Shown: one piece after another, positions 13,829 to 14,211 of the stretch
Layout: every line of letters begins with the position of its first letter
Numbering within the stretch: position 1 is the first letter of the stretch
DNA from: CAZFQG01 sp964520785
GTDB lineage: Bacteria > Planctomycetota > Planctomycetia > Pirellulales > Thermoguttaceae
Reading direction: 5' to 3'
DNA length: 14,211 nucleotides
NCBI GenBank assembly: GCA_964520785.1
Contig: CAZFQG010000170.1
Location: forward strand, 1 to 14,211
The notes under the pieces: generated by a model
What the model was told of the DNA's origin: nothing
The model's input: the letters and a program-made list of their open reading frames with translations, nothing else
The model's database searches: none
Translations under genes and position numbers: made by a program

Positions 13829-14211
13829 GTGAAAACGCCAGCGAACTCAGAGACCCCGTTATCCTCATCCGCCTCGCTCCCGGCGACTTCCCGGGCCGCC
13901 GTGTTCAGCGAGGTGGGCAGGCCGCTGGCGATTGAACGCTTCGATCTGCCGGATCGACTCGAGCCGGGTGCGCTCCTGTGCAAGGTGCGCATGAGCACCA
14001 TCTGCGGCTCCGACCTGCACACGATTTTCGGGCGGAGGCGGGAACCGGCCCCGCTCATTCTGGGCCACGAAATACTCGGCGAGGTCGTCGCGCTGGGCGA
14101 CGGCGTCGATAAGAGCACGAGCGGCGCGCCGCTGCGCGTGGGCGATCGCGTGACCTGGTCGATCATGGCCTCCTGCGGCGAGTGTTTCTACTGCCGAAAA
14201 TCGCTTCCGCA
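13829..14211 (+). CDS. Zinc-dependent alcohol dehydrogenase, phosphonate-associated-like (5' part, cut by window)
   Basis: The N-terminal 127 residues of a medium-chain, zinc-binding alcohol dehydrogenase; the rest lies beyond the window. The GroES-like catalytic domain starts at SRAAVFSEVGRPL (21-33). Cys59 in TICGSDLHT and His80-Glu81 in LILGHEI are catalytic zinc ligands. Cys116, Cys119 and Cys122 in CGECFYC are the first structural-zinc cysteines. The run FGRRREPAPLILGHE and the block LRVGDRVTWSIMASCGECFY resemble the alcohol dehydrogenases found near phosphonate breakdown genes (the HpnZ group), rather than ordinary Adh. GTG 13829 is the only good start after the in-frame stop near 13784. 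It adds about 20 Ser/Pro/Ala-rich residues, which may be untranslated if a later GTG (about 13913) is used, but that would cut the first strand. It is the last visible gene of the operon. Confidence 0.8.
   Translation, partial: MKTPANSETPLSSSASLPATSRAAVFSEVGRPLAIERFDLPDRLEPGALLCKVRMSTICGSDLHTIFGRRREPAPLILGHEILGEVVALGDGVDKSTSGAPLRVGDRVTWSIMASCGECFYCRKSLP

Noticed and set aside
13216..14166. 316-residue minus-strand frame across the HAD and alcohol dehydrogenase genes
   Set aside because: It would cover two genes with intact catalytic motifs on the other strand and shows no family resemblance.
1..14211. tRNA, rRNA, CRISPR arrays, insertion-sequence transposases
   Set aside because: I looked for cloverleaf-like segments, regularly spaced repeats and transposase motifs and saw none.

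Overview
The window looks like a piece of chromosome from a GC-rich bacterium, most likely a member of the Planctomycetota or a close relative. The main evidence is a secreted beta-rich protein (4843-6987) that carries both a dockerin-like pair of calcium loops (GDLNGDGAVNSGDLD) and a C-terminal VPEPG sorting tail. Remnants of YD/RHS-repeat protein genes and frequent GTG starts agree with this. The assignment is inference; no rRNA or other phylogenetic marker is present.

Layout. (1) 36-2052, plus strand: ribosomal silencing factor RsfS, a class I SAM-dependent methyltransferase that starts on the base after the rsfS stop, and a classical short-chain dehydrogenase. (2) 2158-4233, minus strand: a convergent, unrecognised protein of about 691 residues. 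(3) 4234-4842: a divergent intergenic region holding a striking 34-bp imperfect palindrome. (4) 4843-6987, plus: a PEP-CTERM protein built from two copies of a ~299-residue module, followed by a long terminator-like hairpin. (5) 7056-8985: an accessory patch on the minus strand. Degraded RHS/YD-repeat coding remnants lie on both sides of an intact HigB/HigA-type toxin-antitoxin pair, whose predicted operator sits exactly between the -35 and -10 boxes and whose toxin gene looks leaderless. (6) 9029-14211, plus: a compact gene set starting from a clear sigma70 promoter. It encodes an XRE-cupin regulator, two successive citrate synthase/citryl-CoA lyase family proteins with an ATGA overlap, a CoA-acylating aldehyde dehydrogenase of the sulfoacetaldehyde/AdhE type, an HAD-family protein overlapping it by 8 bases, and the 5' part of a zinc alcohol dehydrogenase that resembles the phosphonate-associated group.

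The most interesting part is region 6. By eye alignment to the short citryl-CoA lyase-like family, the first citrate-synthase-like protein has lost two of the three catalytic residues (His to Gln150, Asp to Val204) and the second has lost all three (Tyr130, Ser174, Leu223). The fold landmarks around these positions are still readable. A tightly linked pair of degenerate paralogues next to an acyl-CoA-forming aldehyde dehydrogenase, an HAD protein and an alcohol dehydrogenase suggests an uncharacterised aldehyde/acyl-CoA pathway, under a cupin sensor that may bind a pathway metabolite. The substrate cannot be read from the sequence. A small anionic aldehyde (sulfo- or phosphono-substituted) is a testable guess from the relatives of the two dehydrogenases.
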